Assembly: GCA_002633025.1 (NCBI GenBank)
Contig: NMRB01001418.1
Span: 65,248-129,247 of the forward strand
Source of the DNA: Notospermus geniculatus
Taxonomy: Eukaryota; Nemertea; Pilidiophora; Heteronemertea; Lineidae
Direction of reading: 5' to 3'
Length of the DNA stretch: 64,000 nt
In this document: positions 1 through 10,588 of the stretch, in pieces
Layout of the letters: each line of letters starts with the position of its first letter
Numbering within the stretch: position 1 is the first letter of the stretch
Translations under genes and position numbers: made by a program
Notes under the pieces: model-generated
Seen by the model: only the letters and a program-made list of their open reading frames with translations
Database searches by the model: none
Told to the model about the DNA's origin: nothing

Positions 1-304
1 GTAAAATCCTCTCCACCAGCATACTTCAAATTAATGGTTTTACAATATCCCTCCAAAAGACAGAGAACTGCACATGCCAGGCATGAAGCGACAGGAACGT
101 TACAGATGGTGGGTTCAAGAATCCACCAATTGTCGACCATGTGCATGAAGATATTGCTTGTTGACAAAGATTGAAGATGATTTGATTCTGACACCTGGTT
201 TTTACTGATGTTACTTTCTCCGTACATGTTCTGATATTTACAAAATGTAGCCTAATAAATGTAGGGACTAAACAACCCAATGGCCCAGCGTTATGCACAT
301 AATA
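1..304. other. no gene seen
   Basis: The first 300 bases show no convincing exon, RNA gene or delimited repeat. The 90-codon open frame on the minus strand has no recognisable domain and looks like chance. Confidence 0.4.
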
Positions 305-1613
305 GAGTTGTTGTCTACTCGCGACTGTTGGGGGCCTAGACAGTTGGGGTGAAATAGATCATACCAATGGCAGAGGTGAATATCCATAACAGGCTTACCT
401 AATAAGACAGGTGCATAATTATCTGGTAACTGCATTTATCTACCACGATCTGTGACAACTCATGTAACAGAATAAGCAGACAATATACCAATTATTATTG
501 TGAACCATTTGACCGTCATACAATAGAATCATTGGACTCAACCACTCCTCATGAAGATGACAAACTCAACCATTCATGCGCTGAAGCGTCTAATGCCCCG
601 CACATTACAAGTTTCATTTAAAAGTTTCTTTTAAAACAATATTTTATCGTGTGAATCGGGGACTTTTATAAAAGTTTCTTTCGAGAAAGTATTCAGTTCA
701 TAAAATCTCTCTTATTTTTCTTCAAGAAAGTTTCACCGTGTGGAACAGGCATAAGGACATCATTTTTTTTTTAATTCTTGAATGCTGATGGGTAAACAGA
801 AAACCTTACCAAGTTTTCACGAATATTTGCCGGGGGGGGGATTAGTATGTTGCACCTCACTCTGACGTAAAACTGCACAGAAATATTTTTTCACGCCTAG
901 GGAGGTGGGCATCACTGGTAATTATTTTCGAAAACGCATAATTCTTTGTGTTGGTGAAATTTTACCACTATCAAGAAGAAAACAGTCGAAATTTTGAGGA
1001 ATCAATGATATCAATGTGAATAGGAAAATATGACACCTGCCATAGATGCAGCTATACCAGGACTGTCATTCCCATACGAAAGGTGAGACACTTGGTAAGC
1101 GAAAATTTCGTCGGTATAGTAACAACATCCCAGTGTCTTTCGTCTGCTTGGTGAGGCCAACTGTTGATTGAACAGTTCAGAAACAGTTTGAGCTTACTGT
1201 TATGCCTCAACTGTCCATCCTAACTGTCAGGTAAGAATCTATAGAAGTACAATTCCCAGAGCTCTGTCAAACCATCAAAAGAATGATCAAGTAACATGGC
1301 TACTTTTTTGGCTATAATTTTTGCTTGTGGGTTTTTTCACCGTCGACACTGCTCTATTCATAGGGTATGCTGATCCTTTGTGTTCCGAGACAGTGACAAT
1401 AGGGAATGCTCACACTGAAAAAAGCCTATTGACTGAGTCAATGATTGTAGGCCCACCTGTTAGTGTATGGTCAGATTAGGTAAGCATAAGTTGTCCCTTC
1501 ATTGACCAAGTCACGCTCCACCACGGCTGGCGGAACACCAGATTAGGTAAAGGTATGATCTATTTCACCCCAACTATCTGGGCAAGCTGACAGTCAGGAA
1601 TAGACAACAACTC
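305..1613. mobile_element. non-autonomous TIR element, TA target duplication
   Basis: The ends are inverted copies. The left end GAGTTGTTGTCTACTC matches the reverse complement of the right end, and both are bordered by TA (303-304 and 1614-1615). Similarity continues inward for about 75 bp through a shared GGGGTGAAATAGATCATACC stretch at about 355-375 and 1552-1575. No transposase frame is present inside. The interior carries a fragment of another element at 1328-1431 and two copies of GATTAGGTAA near 1474 and 1541. The TA duplication suggests Tc1/mariner-type mobilisation. The family name is not known to me. Confidence 0.6.
1328..1431. repeat. half copy of the 246-bp MITE found at 48467
   Basis: The stretch with GCTCTATTCAT..GGTATGCTGATCCTTTGTGTT and the tail GTGAGCATTCCC in reverse (GGGAATGCTCACACTGAAAA) matches the right half of the palindromic element at 48467-48712. 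The left half is missing, so this is a degraded copy nested in the 305-1613 element. Confidence 0.55.
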
Positions 1614-1628
1614 TACTAGCAACTAACC

Positions 1629-1990
1629 GTGGTGTCATTACTGCAGTTAGTCTTTTTATTTCTGACACTGTCGCCTTACTTAATAATGTTTAATAGTACC
1701 CTGTCCAGCCCTAAAATCCTGCGACCTGTCATCACGGTCTTATCTATCTTACTCATTGTTTTGTACCATTTCTTTTTCTCTCATTTTCGTGTCTACTGTT
1801 GTCTTCCACCATCATTTATTTACTGTATGTTTTTTATTTTTGTTATTCCAGGGCTACTAATGCCTGCTTCAGCCCTGGACAACTTATCTTCTGTTATGTA
1901 CATTTTGTTTGCTTCAAATAAATTCCTAATTAACTAACTAAATTTCTTCGTCGTCGTTGAACTCTGATCTCCGTCACGAGCTGTTAATTT
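1629..1990 (+). repeat. AT-rich tail, possible 3' end of a non-LTR retrotransposon
   Basis: A pyrimidine-rich, T-rich stretch ends in TTGCTTCAAATAAATTCCTAATTAACTAACTAAATTT. An AATAAA signal followed by a short iterated tail is typical of LINE 3' ends. The 102-codon open frame over it is hydrophobic because of the T-rich composition, and I do not regard it as a gene. Confidence 0.3.
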
Positions 1991-2000
1991 ATGCAGTAGC

Positions 2001-2685
2001 GCCGAATCGATTCAATGTCCAGGTTCAATGTCGTCATACGAAACTATACCCTGGGTATAGTTCGATCTACAAAAGTATACCGAGGATTGGATACAGCACC
2101 TGAAGACGAGATTATTCTTGCAAATGCCACATGACCATGCACAAGCATGACAAGTCGAAAAACATCGCTCTAGCGCCCGACACGACGGGCACCATTATCG
2201 TACCGACAGTCATCAAAGTATTTTTCGTGCCGTTTATCGTCACTCAAATCCGCAAATAGTACTCGCAGCACGGCTGATGTAATGTCGATGCGGACGTAGA
2301 TGAACGCACGACACTGAACAAACATGACGCAGATCGGTTCTGTTCGTTTGCTCATTTCTTTGAAACTGTGAGCGTAACTTGCGGTAAGTTTGGACCGTTG
2401 TGTTAAGACAAATGTTAACAGTGGACCCATGCGATCGATGAGCACAAAAGCTGACAATATTGACTGGTATTTTGACGATGTTGATTGCACAATTGCCGTC
2501 TCAGTTGAAGCGAGAAACAAAATGGCGGCCATCCATCCTAACTCGTACCTAGGCTCAACACTACGGTAAGCTACTGGGTATTTTTTGTAGATCGAACTAT
2601 ACCCAGGGTATAGTTTTGTAGGACAACATTGAACCTGGGTATATTTCTGTTATACCCAGGACGGCATTAACCGATTCGGCTGCAG
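2001..2685. mobile_element. inverted-repeat element with palindromic ACTATACCCTGGGTATAGT motif
   Basis: The left arm (about 2001-2085) and right arm (about 2585-2685) are inverted copies. Both contain a GCCGAATCG-like outer end, a CCAGGTTCAATG block, the palindrome ACTATACCCTGGGTATAGT and GATCTACAAAA. The interior holds a 120-codon minus-strand open frame starting ATGGCGGCC (2170-2532) with no recognised domain. It may be chance or captured host sequence. I could not fix a target duplication. Confidence 0.5.
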
Positions 2686-2689
2686 TAGC

Positions 2690-3540
2690 CTTGACGTTAT
2701 CCTCGACTTGTTTCTGTCTCTGCCGCTTGGCCACACAGTGTACAAGCAGAACCAGATACAAGATTGGCAATCTATGTACAGTGCATTATCATATTGTGAT
2801 CATACTGAATACGCTGTAGCTGCCATCATGCCTCGGCTGGCTGTTTCTGCGTGGTCGCCCCTGAATGACAGGATTACCTCATCCCAAGTGGAAGGACTTG
2901 GAACCTCATCCCACTTGGAATCCTGTTCCTCCTCAATCGAGTATTGGGGAAAATCTGGCATGAAGAGGCCCAGAAGACCAATGGCGCACTCCCAAGAAGG
3001 GGGAGGGGGATCGAAACAATAACAGCACGGTCCCAGTATTCAAAACCCTTCACTTCTGCATTGAGTCTCGACCCTCACACTTTATACCCCGGTTTCTGCG
3101 TCGAACACCAGAATGGACGAGTCGTCACACGAGTAGAGAGGCAGGGACCCAAAACGGCAAAATAAAACTTTGGTTTGGCCTACTCCCAGAATGTGAGTCG
3201 TTTTGAAAATATCCATTTTTACACAAAAAGGGGTAAAACGCGGTTATAAGGAAAAATCTGAGGTGGCATCCACCCTAGCCCAATGCACCACCCCATGGTC
3301 CAACTATACAGTGAGTCGGTGAGTCGTCGAAACTCACCTCTCCGTCGCAAAATCCCGCACACTTGGAGACCAGTGACAAAAGCAGAGACGAATATCAAAC
3401 ATGTCTGATCGTATTTGTCGCCATACCCTCACACACGCCATGATTGGCGGGGATTTCTGTCTCCAACCCGTAGCACATGCTGGGCAAGTGGAGATGTCTG
3501 TCTCTGAAGACAAAATACATGTATCCACTCATCCCAGCGG
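2690..3540. other. no gene seen
   Basis: Several overlapping short open frames exist on both strands, but none shows a domain, codon bias or splice-site support. No delimited repeat was found. Confidence 0.35.
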
Positions 3541-4160
3541 GTGCTACACGCTTTAACGCTGAACTGCATGAACAAAAAGCCCCCATGTGACGAGCTAGAC
3601 ACACCCTCAGCGCCTTCTATCCTCTCTCTTGGGAGTATTGGGAGAGAACCGAACATTGCCGGTTCGAAGACGCGAGAAGGAAGAAGGTGGGCGCTGTATC
3701 CTGCATGCGGGGCGGGCCGGGGGGGGGGGCAAGTTGCTGGCAAAGCGACCAGATGACCGGCGCATCCAATCCCGCCTGCGGCCATCCTCCGGGCTATTTT
3801 CCTGTCTGCCAGCCTTGGCGCACACGGGGATATATCGCCGTTCCCCTTGCGCAAAGCGAAATCCAAAGTGAACAGACTCATTGTCCGCAGGTGCATTTAT
3901 AGGAAAGCTCGACGCTAGAAGGCGCTGAGGGTGTAGACACATCCTCAGCGCCTTCTATCCTCTCGCTTGGGAGTATTGGGAGAGAACTGAACATTGCCGG
4001 TTTTGGGAGCGCGGATCGGTGATGACACCCGACATGATCCCGAACGGTCAACCATCTTTAACCCCAATAACACTCCGGATACTCCCAATACCACTCCCAA
4101 TACCCCCACTACTCCCAACACTCCTAACATTCCCAAAATACGCAACGCGTAATTCAAACC
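3541..4160. repeat. repeat-rich block with internal direct duplication
   Basis: The block CCTCAGCGCCTTCTATCCTC..GGGAGTATTGGGAGAGAAC occurs at 3605-3665 and again at 3947-4005. The stretch GTGAACAGACTCATTGTCCG..AGAAGGCGCT at 3868-3930 recurs at 7415-7470. The left part (3541-3600) is an inverted copy of 8015-8060. From 4060 to 4140 there is a degenerate short tandem array of ACTCCCAATA-like units, which on the minus strand gives a VLGV-rich frame of no coding value. Confidence 0.5.
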
Positions 4161-4307
4161 AAATCAAACCGAGACGGAAGGCTTCTACCCGCTACTAAAT
4201 GCATAAGAAGAATGAACGCGAACTGTCGTGCGCCTGTTGCAACACCTCTTCTCCCTCAACAACAGCGCATTTTGGTCAATTGGCCAGCCGAACGCAAATT
4301 ATTATTA

Positions 4308-5452
4308 GCTGTGGTTACACTACATAAATCCCCGTGCTTTCCCCGGGGATTTTGCGGTTACACCTATAAATCGCCGAGTCTAAATAGACCCGTGTCTAAT
4401 ATCCCCGTGCTTATTAGCCCCAGCGAACTCGAAGGGGCAACGCCGGGGCTATTTAGACACGGGGATTTTATGTAGCCTTCCGGTAGTGTTTATTTCTAGT
4501 TCTAAGCACCTCGCAACAGACGGCGATGCAAATCGATGAGTCATGCGCATGCGTATAGGATATTTCACGCCTCCAGTAGCCACTCGATGACGGAGAGTTG
4601 CCTACATGCAGTGCCCCTATCGCCGGGATACGGAACTTATTTGTTGATGACGTGCCTTCTGAACCTCTCTACTTCAGTCCCAGTTAGGTGCTGCCACCTA
4701 TGTTAAGAAATGTCCACTATACTGTGTTATTCTGGCCTACTGCGCATACTCATCAGTTGTAATCCGGCCGCCTTGCTTTGTACATCGTTTTCGAATTCCT
4801 CTCCCAATTTTTCAATTTTACCATAAAATAAGTCATGATACCATAAATAATTATAGAGGTAGCCGTGTTGATCGTTGAATGAAGGAGTAGAAATGAAATA
4901 GGTAACACCGTCTTTTAAATCAACTAGGATATATTGAGACAAGTTTTCGACCCTATCGGGCCTGATAAAGACCTGATGAAGGCCCGATAGGGTCGAAAGT
5001 TTGTCTCAATATATACTAGTTGATTTAAAAGACGGTGTTACCTATTTCATTTCTACTCATGATACCATAAATTACAGAACAACAGAAGGCAACATTAGTT
5101 AATTCTCAACCTTTTGAGTAAGTTAAGTTGCAACCTTTACAGTTAATTTTGGTATTAGAAGGCATTTTTTATCGACACCGTCTCCCTTTTTGGCCCTGAC
5201 CACGCTGCTCAGTGTCTGTACATTGCTGTACATTTGCTACGTGCATTGACTGCACGCCCATGTATTGCGTGTGCTCTGGTCCAATAAATTGGAAATTCAT
5301 ATGAAAAAAATCTGTTGTGTTGTCACGCACATTATTACCAATCGCACTTTTAGTAGTGTAACCGCTCGTCGTGTCAACGCCGTGTTTTTTCTGGTTCGGA
5401 AAAAACCCGTGTCTCAAAAAGCATGGGGATTTTGGATAGGTGTAACCACGGC
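4308..5452. mobile_element. non-autonomous TIR element, TA target duplication
   Basis: The left end GCTGTGGTTACACTACATAA and the reverse complement of the right end GCCGTGGTTACACCTATCC pair as TIRs. Both are bordered by TA (4306-4307 and 5453-5454). Each terminus is followed inward by an ATCCCCGTGCTTT-like block. A shorter copy of the same family in opposite orientation lies at about 35715-35905. It joins the equivalents of 4555-4640 and 5328-5440 and lacks what lies between. No transposase frame is present, so this is a passenger of an unidentified enzyme source. Confidence 0.65.
4880..5057. repeat. near-perfect long hairpin nested in the 4308-5452 element
   Basis: An arm starting TAGAAATGAAATAGGTAACA (from about 4889) runs about 75 bases to TTTTCGACCCTATCGGG. 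It then returns as its reverse complement to CCTATTTCATTTCTA near 5055, with a loop of only about 20 bases (CCTGATAAAGACCTGATGAA). The arms differ at very few positions, so the hairpin is young or maintained. The short minus-strand open frame at 4727-4942 reads through one arm and is not supported as a gene. Confidence 0.65.
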
Positions 5453-5459
5453 TATTGTG

Positions 5460-5820
5460 AAGGCGCGGTGACGGAAAATACTTTCAAAATCCGTGCACTG
5501 GTGGGCCGAAGGTTGGGGCCTCCGTCCACTCGACGTTGTCCATTTCGCTCTAATGCAACTCTATAAACATTCCTCTACCAGTTCCCTCTCCGGGACGTCA
5601 CGAAAATGGCATCAATCCGCAAAATAGGAGCTAGCTCTCGGAATACCGACCGGAGAGGACGGAAGCCCCAACCCCCAGCCCACGTGAAGAAAAATCTCCA
5701 CTCGGGCAGAAGGCCCTGGACTGGAGGCAAGGGCTAACTTGCTCTTACATGCACATGGCTACTTTCTCTTCCCCAGAAGCCGCTTCCATTTTGCCACACG
5801 CCGAAATCTTTCATAAAGCA
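5460..5820. other. no gene seen
   Basis: Single-copy-looking sequence with no recognisable exon, RNA gene or repeat boundary. Confidence 0.3.
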
Positions 5821-5821
5821 G

Positions 5822-6935
5822 CACCCCCGGAGGGGCTTGACGCTAGCAATGCTCACAACGCCAGTTTAAGCTTTCATACAATGGCATCCCCGGAGGGGCT
5901 TGACGCTAGCACTGCTCAAAACGCCAATTTAAGCCTTCATACATTAGCACACCCGGAAGGGCTTGACGCTAGTAATGCTCACAACGCCAATTTAAGTTTT
6001 CATACAATAGCACCCCCGGAGGCGAAATTTTTTTTCCCACTCTGGTTCCGGGCTCAGATATTACTCATTTGCATATGGCCAATCATTTCTCGTGTTGTAG
6101 CTGCATAATTTATGAACACGTGGAATTGCTGAAGCTCGTGGAAGCCTTTTGGCGCGTTTTCGCCTTCGTTCATACTATGTCTCAAAACACATGCCTAACT
6201 AACGTACATGTAATGGGGGAAAACGTGCACATGCACGTTTTCTTTTCATAAATGTATATAATATGGATCTAGTTTTATAAATGGTCATGGAAAGTGGTGA
6301 AAAAAGCATTGTTATTTTCAACAAAAATTAATTGGGCCACCCCTAGTATAAAAGCAACGATACAGTGTACTAAACTATCGGTTATTTTTTTCTAGGTACG
6401 ATGAGTAACAATAGATAGAAATTATGGCCTACTTTTGGATGCAATGCGATATGGCAGTAGCTTTGAATGACACTCTACTTATCTCTGTACGAATAAAAAA
6501 AACTGCGAGAAGAGCCATCGGAAATTCCAATATCAAAGCAACACACAGTGCGTTTTCAACCAGATCACAGTGAATACAATATACTGACTTGATTGACCTA
6601 ACAGCATTATTGAACTCTTGATGAAGAGAACAATGCCGACATGGGACTCGGCCATGGCGGTATTGTGTGGGGCATAGATAATGAGACATGAGTGCGCTGA
6701 TTGGTCATATGCTAATAAGCTATATCTGAGCCCGGAACTAGAGTGGGAAAAAAATTTCGCCCCCCGGAGGGGCTTGACGCTAGCCATGCTCACAACGTCA
6801 ATTTAAGCTTTCATGCAGTAGCACCCCGACGCCGGGGCTTGACGCTAGCAATACTCACAACGTCAATTTAAGCTTTCCAAATGGCACCCGACGCCGGGGC
6901 CTGCCGCTAGCAACGCTCACAACGACAGTTTAAGC
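5822..6935 (+). repeat. 63-bp tandem repeat, about seven units, split by an insertion
   Basis: Units begin CACCCCCGGAGGGGCTTGACG at 5822, 5885, 5948 and 6011, exactly 63 bases apart. Three further units follow after the inserted element, near 6761, 6830 and 6893. Because 63 is divisible by three, one plus-strand frame (5749 onward) reads as a 21-residue repeat of the type PEGLDASNAHNANLSFHT. There is no independent sign that it is translated. Units after the insertion are more diverged. Confidence 0.75.
6022..6760. mobile_element. Mutator-like non-autonomous element, 9-bp target duplication
   Basis: About 70-bp TIRs begin GCGAAATTTTTTTTCCCACT at the left, and the right end reads the same in reverse complement. 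The flanks are CCCCCGGAG at 6013-6021 and CCCCCGGAG at 6761-6769, a perfect 9-bp duplication of a site in the surrounding tandem repeat. Removing one copy restores a normal repeat unit. A 9-bp duplication with long G-starting TIRs is the usual signature of Mutator-like elements. Each TIR carries an octamer-like ATTTGCATATG (6067) or its partner, followed by CCAAT. There is no transposase frame. Confidence 0.75.
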
Positions 6936-6939
6936 CCAC

Positions 6940-7330
6940 GCCTCCAACCAACAAAGGCATATGCAGCATGCATTATGCCCAGCCTTTCCATACGCCACCG
7001 AAATCGATGTGAAATCGGACAATGCGGAAAATCGAACGCATACCCGAAGAGCAACGTACCGTCGAAGGAACGAGGCGGCACAAAGGGGGAAGCGGCGGTC
7101 CTCGCAGGCGGAAAGCGATATCCAGAGTATTTGTATTTGTATTTCATTTTTCCGTCAGGGCCGACGCTATAGCATTATTGGCCCTGGTAAGTACGGAGGA
7201 GGCCATCACAAGCTACTCATGTTCCTCACTTGGATGGGGTCTTTTACTTGCCCTTGCAAAGAGACAAGGTACAAGGCACCACGGCTTACTGTCCCAAACG
7301 ACGGACGTGAAGAGCCGGGAATGAAATCCC
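6940..7330. other. no gene seen
   Basis: Several overlapping open frames on both strands are mutually exclusive and carry no domain. No repeat boundary was found. Confidence 0.3.
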
Positions 7331-7337
7331 AAATGGC

Positions 7338-7412
7338 CCGGACTGGATTCGAACCCGGGACCTGCCGCTTGCTAAGCGGACGTGATAACCACTAGGCTAT
7401 CAGGCTCCTCAA
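7338..7412 (-). repeat. tRNA-like SINE head (Ala-AGC-like loop)
   Basis: On the minus strand the sequence has an A-box-like TAGCCTAGTGG and a perfect B-box GGTTCGAATCC. Between them is a stem-loop whose loop reads TTAGCAA, which would place AGC as the anticodon. The acceptor stem pairs imperfectly and it sits in a repeat-dense block, so a tRNA-derived SINE is more likely than a working tRNA gene. Confidence 0.45.
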
Positions 7413-7483
7413 GAGTGAACAGACTCATTGTCCGCAGGTGCATTTATAGGAAAGCTCGACGCTAGAAGGCGCTAAGGGTGAAG

Positions 7484-8062
7484 AGAATTGCAAACGCCCT
7501 GCAAACACCTCAAACGAAGGCTCAGAACATGATAGACCCCCACGAGCCCAGGAGGGCAACAGAGCTGTCAACATCTCCATACCTCTCAAACTACTCAAAG
7601 AAAAAAATAGTCATTTGGACGGCATTCGAACCGTCGACATTCTGATTTGTAATCCACCACACTATCCACTCGGCCAACAAGCCAGCTGACAGGGACATGA
7701 TTTGTGTTTGTCATAGACGTAGGCCTTCGACTTACATGTACGTAATAATACTACGAATAAGAGAAAACATGAGAAGCCTACCAACAAGTTCGCTGGCCCA
7801 ATGGGGAAGACGGTGGAACAAAGATAACAGGGCGCGGGTTCGATTCCCAGGAGGCTCAAAACTTTTTCTTTCAAAAAGGTGTTCAGCAGGAGCTCACCAG
7901 AGGATGTTGTCATCTCGAAAGCTCGAAGACAAATACGGTGGCGCCCTCCTGGCCTCGTGGGGTCTATCATGTTCTGAGCCTTCGTTTGCAGGGCGTTTGC
8001 AATTCTCTTGCTCGTCGCATGGGGACTTTTTGTTCGTGCAGTTCAGCTTTTATGTGGCCAGC
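7484..8062. mobile_element. fold-back element with tRNA-like pieces in the loop
   Basis: The arm 7484-7570 (AGAGAATTGCAAACGCCCTG..CAGGAGGGC) is the reverse complement of 7936-8020, with one short insertion. The outer part of the right arm (8015-8060) is also an inverted copy of 3541-3600. The loop holds two further tRNA-like segments. One on minus has the B-box GGTTCGAATGCC near 7625-7635, with a TTGGCCGAGTGGATAGTG A-box. The other on plus is at 7795-7860 with GGGTTCGATTCCC. A compound SINE or tRNA-rich fold-back element is the simplest reading. Confidence 0.5.
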
Positions 8063-8996
8063 GCTTTACATTCCAGGTGAACACAGAAAATATGCAGGTC
8101 CCTGGTTGATTAGAGTGCCTCGCCCAAGATATTTGACGAGAGAATTGACTTTGTGTTGTTTGGGAGATGTTTTCATTATCATCTCAAAAGCTCTGCTTAC
8201 TAATTATATCCGTGGAGTGGAACTGATATTCAACGGAGATTTAAATTACAGACTCCACTGGGAGTTTAGGGTAAAAGGGCTGTTTAGTTATCCAAGCCTT
8301 AGTCAAGATCATATTGTTGCGAATTTCCGAAACATCTATACTAAGACCACTTGGACTGCTTTCAACATTCGAGGAAAGGTTGTAGCAAGAATTCTGCTGC
8401 CTACCAATCTGGAGAAACAGACATATCAACGATTAATTCTTGGAACGAGCCGGACTGGGCCTAATAAAGCATTTGCTTTATTGTCTAATCATCCATATGG
8501 TAAAACGACAAGTTTATACATGTTTGATATTTTGTTTGAACATCTTCGCAAGCGATATTTGTTGGTGAATGAAACATGTTTGGACTCCAGCCGAGGCGGA
8601 CGTTACCTACTCCTGAGAGAGGGTTTGATCGTAGTGTCCTCATTTGGCAGGCGGCAACCTCGATATGTCTTCACTAAGGAATCTGGCTACAAGGAGAAGT
8701 GTCCTTTTCTTGTTGGGGCAGAATTGAAAGTGTTCGATCAGAATAATAGGTTAGGTTTATTGGATCAATCAATAAATGGTATATTTCTATTTCTTCGAAT
8801 AAGTAGGACGCAATTCATCATCAAGATTCCGATTTGTGGGCCATTACCGAACCAAAGTTTCCAAAGACCACAGCGCATTAACGGGGGTTTCCTTACGTAT
8901 TATGGCATTGCAGTGAATTCCCACGGTGGGTTGGTCGTGTATAATTTGCTGACAGCTAAAAAATCAGTATACCACCAATTGCTTTTAGGTTTTTGA
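7938..8996 (+). CDS. uncharacterised 352-residue open frame
   Basis: This is a single uninterrupted frame of 352 codons, long for this AT-rich background. I do not recognise it. The first 50 or so residues lie over the inverted repeat that ends near 8062, so the real start, if any, is probably later. The body is rich in Leu, Arg, Tyr and Phe, with no signal peptide, no clear membrane segment, no zinc-binding pattern and no repeat. There are no obvious splice sites needed to keep the frame open and no neighbouring gene in support. It could be a degraded element gene, a young host gene, or chance. Confidence 0.35.
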   Translation: MAPSWPRGVYHVLSLRLQGVCNSLARRMGTFCSCSSAFMWPALYIPGEHRKYAGPWLIRVPRPRYLTRELTLCCLGDVFIIISKALLTNYIRGVELIFNGDLNYRLHWEFRVKGLFSYPSLSQDHIVANFRNIYTKTTWTAFNIRGKVVARILLPTNLEKQTYQRLILGTSRTGPNKAFALLSNHPYGKTTSLYMFDILFEHLRKRYLLVNETCLDSSRGGRYLLLREGLIVVSSFGRRQPRYVFTKESGYKEKCPFLVGAELKVFDQNNRLGLLDQSINGIFLFLRISRTQFIIKIPICGPLPNQSFQRPQRINGGFLTYYGIAVNSHGGLVVYNLLTAKKSVYHQLLLGF

Positions 8997-8999
8997 ACC

Positions 9000-9640
9000 A
9001 GAATGACTAAGATTGTGTCGTGCTGTGGGTGGGATTTCTCGCGTGCGGATGCTCCCTCGTCCATGTCATCACGGTAAATTGGTTGCGATGCCAGTGCAAC
9101 AAGTAGGTCCAGACGAAAAAACACATTGCCAGGGTGAATCATTCTTCAGGGAGTTCTAGCACCCCGCCAGTTTATCCATCAGCCTAATTCCCCATCTATC
9201 ATGTGCCATGAACGAACCGGGAAATTACTGGTGGAAAAGGACTAAAGGCGACACTCCACGGGAGAGTATAATGTAAATGTCGATACTTTCTCGCACGGTT
9301 CCTGGACCATTCCACCTGCGCGTACAGTCAGTCGTCCCCAGTGTTTAGTAGGCCATAGGCACATGTATAAGCGCACTAAACCACTGGCATGAATGGCGCC
9401 AAAACCGAAGGATAATCAATAGACGACGCAGTTTGACGAGGAATCCAATCACCAGCAATCCTCACCATGATCACAGTTTTAACAACCGATGCCGTCATAA
9501 CGCTCTTTCTGATTGGCTAGGCCTACCTGTACAAAATGTACACTGTATATTCATACTTGTCCGATTGGAAGGTCAAAAGGATTTTAATCCTTTTAGTCTT
9601 AGAAGACGTTTTAGTCTTAAAAGACGTTTGCAAATTTGAT
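9000..9640. other. no gene seen
   Basis: No supported exon or RNA gene. A short run near 9590-9630 repeats AAGACGTTTTAGTCTTA-like words, a small local duplication. Confidence 0.35.
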
Positions 9641-9643
9641 ATA

Positions 9644-9856
9644 CTGTGGTCTCGGAGTTATGCCGGATTCGACTCCATATCCACCCATTGGTTCTGGGGA
9701 ATTTGGGGTTGGGCCTGTGGACTGAAATTGTGGTGTGGGCGGATATGAATGATCCTGAGACATGCCCCGATTTATCATTTTTGTTTTTGCTATACCTTCC
9801 CTAAAAGTACGGCTAGGCCTAACCGTCCCCAGTCCGGCATAACTCCGAGACCACAG
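9644..9856. mobile_element. 213-bp MITE, TA target duplication
   Basis: The TIR CTGTGGTCTCGGAGTTATGC at the left and its reverse complement at the right match for about 24 bases. Both are bordered by TA (9642-9643 and 9857-9858). The interior has no coding capacity. Size, TIR and TA duplication fit a Tc1/mariner-dependent miniature element. Confidence 0.7.
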
Positions 9857-9859
9857 TAG

Positions 9860-10588
9860 GCCTATGTTATCACGCACCTGTTAGCGTAGGCCTACACTCA
9901 CACTTCGGACATTTTGAATGTTGTATAATCCAGTTGCTTTGAGCAGGCCGAGAATCACAAATTACCTAGCAATTCGCATGGCATATTCCCAGCGGGGATC
10001 CCCCGAATCGGATAGCTAACGCTGTCTATTGGTCATCGCTTGAGGCCAACTTCGACCCAGTGGAAAGCGGAAGTCAGGAAATGAGACAGAATATGCGATT
10101 TCCAAGTATGCATTCGGCTTGCGTAACTGGTGACGATCCGTTGCACACTATTGGACACCACTAAGTCTGTATAGTCTGATCATGCTGTCGATCGGTTTTT
10201 CAAGAGTTGCCGGTGATTAAAGATCCACGGAAAATCCAACTAATATATTGGCTAACATCCACATTCCATTACGTCGAAGTTTGATGTTGCCGGAGTTTAT
10301 CAATGTTAAAGAAGTCTACAGCGCTCACAGGAAGTCTACGAAAGGCCCATGTTATATCATCTTCACTACGAAGGGCCTCTGACTATGCTCCACAAATCCT
10401 TGGCTTCTTTCGCCGTCTTCATGTGTATACTACTACTGTTCATTTTTTTGGAAATCACCCTCTTTTCAACATGCATTTAGTACCATCACTTCATATTTGT
10501 CGCTTTTATTTCAAATGAATATGTCTCATATATACATGTAGCTTTTTACATTTCTTATCATTTCGGAATTGCTATTTTTCCTTAGAAA
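9860..10588. other. no gene seen; left flank of the 4.8-kb element
   Basis: No exon is supported. The last seven bases (10582-10588, TTAGAAA) are one copy of the target duplication of the large element that starts at 10589. Confidence 0.4.

Noticed and set aside
1629-1937. 102-codon hydrophobic frame that looks like a membrane protein
   Set aside because: The hydrophobicity follows from the T-rich composition, and the sequence ends like a LINE 3' tail.
3429-3942. Overlapping minus-strand frames of 111-155 codons
   Set aside because: They overlap each other and plus-strand frames in a GC-rich duplicated block, with no domain and no splice support.
5822-6935. CRISPR array
   Set aside because: The repeats are direct 63-bp tandem units without unique spacers, in an animal genome. 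A tandem repeat explains them.
7338-7412. Functional tRNA-Ala gene
   Set aside because: The acceptor stem pairs poorly and the segment sits in a repeat-dense block, so a tRNA-derived SINE is more likely. A covariance search would settle it.
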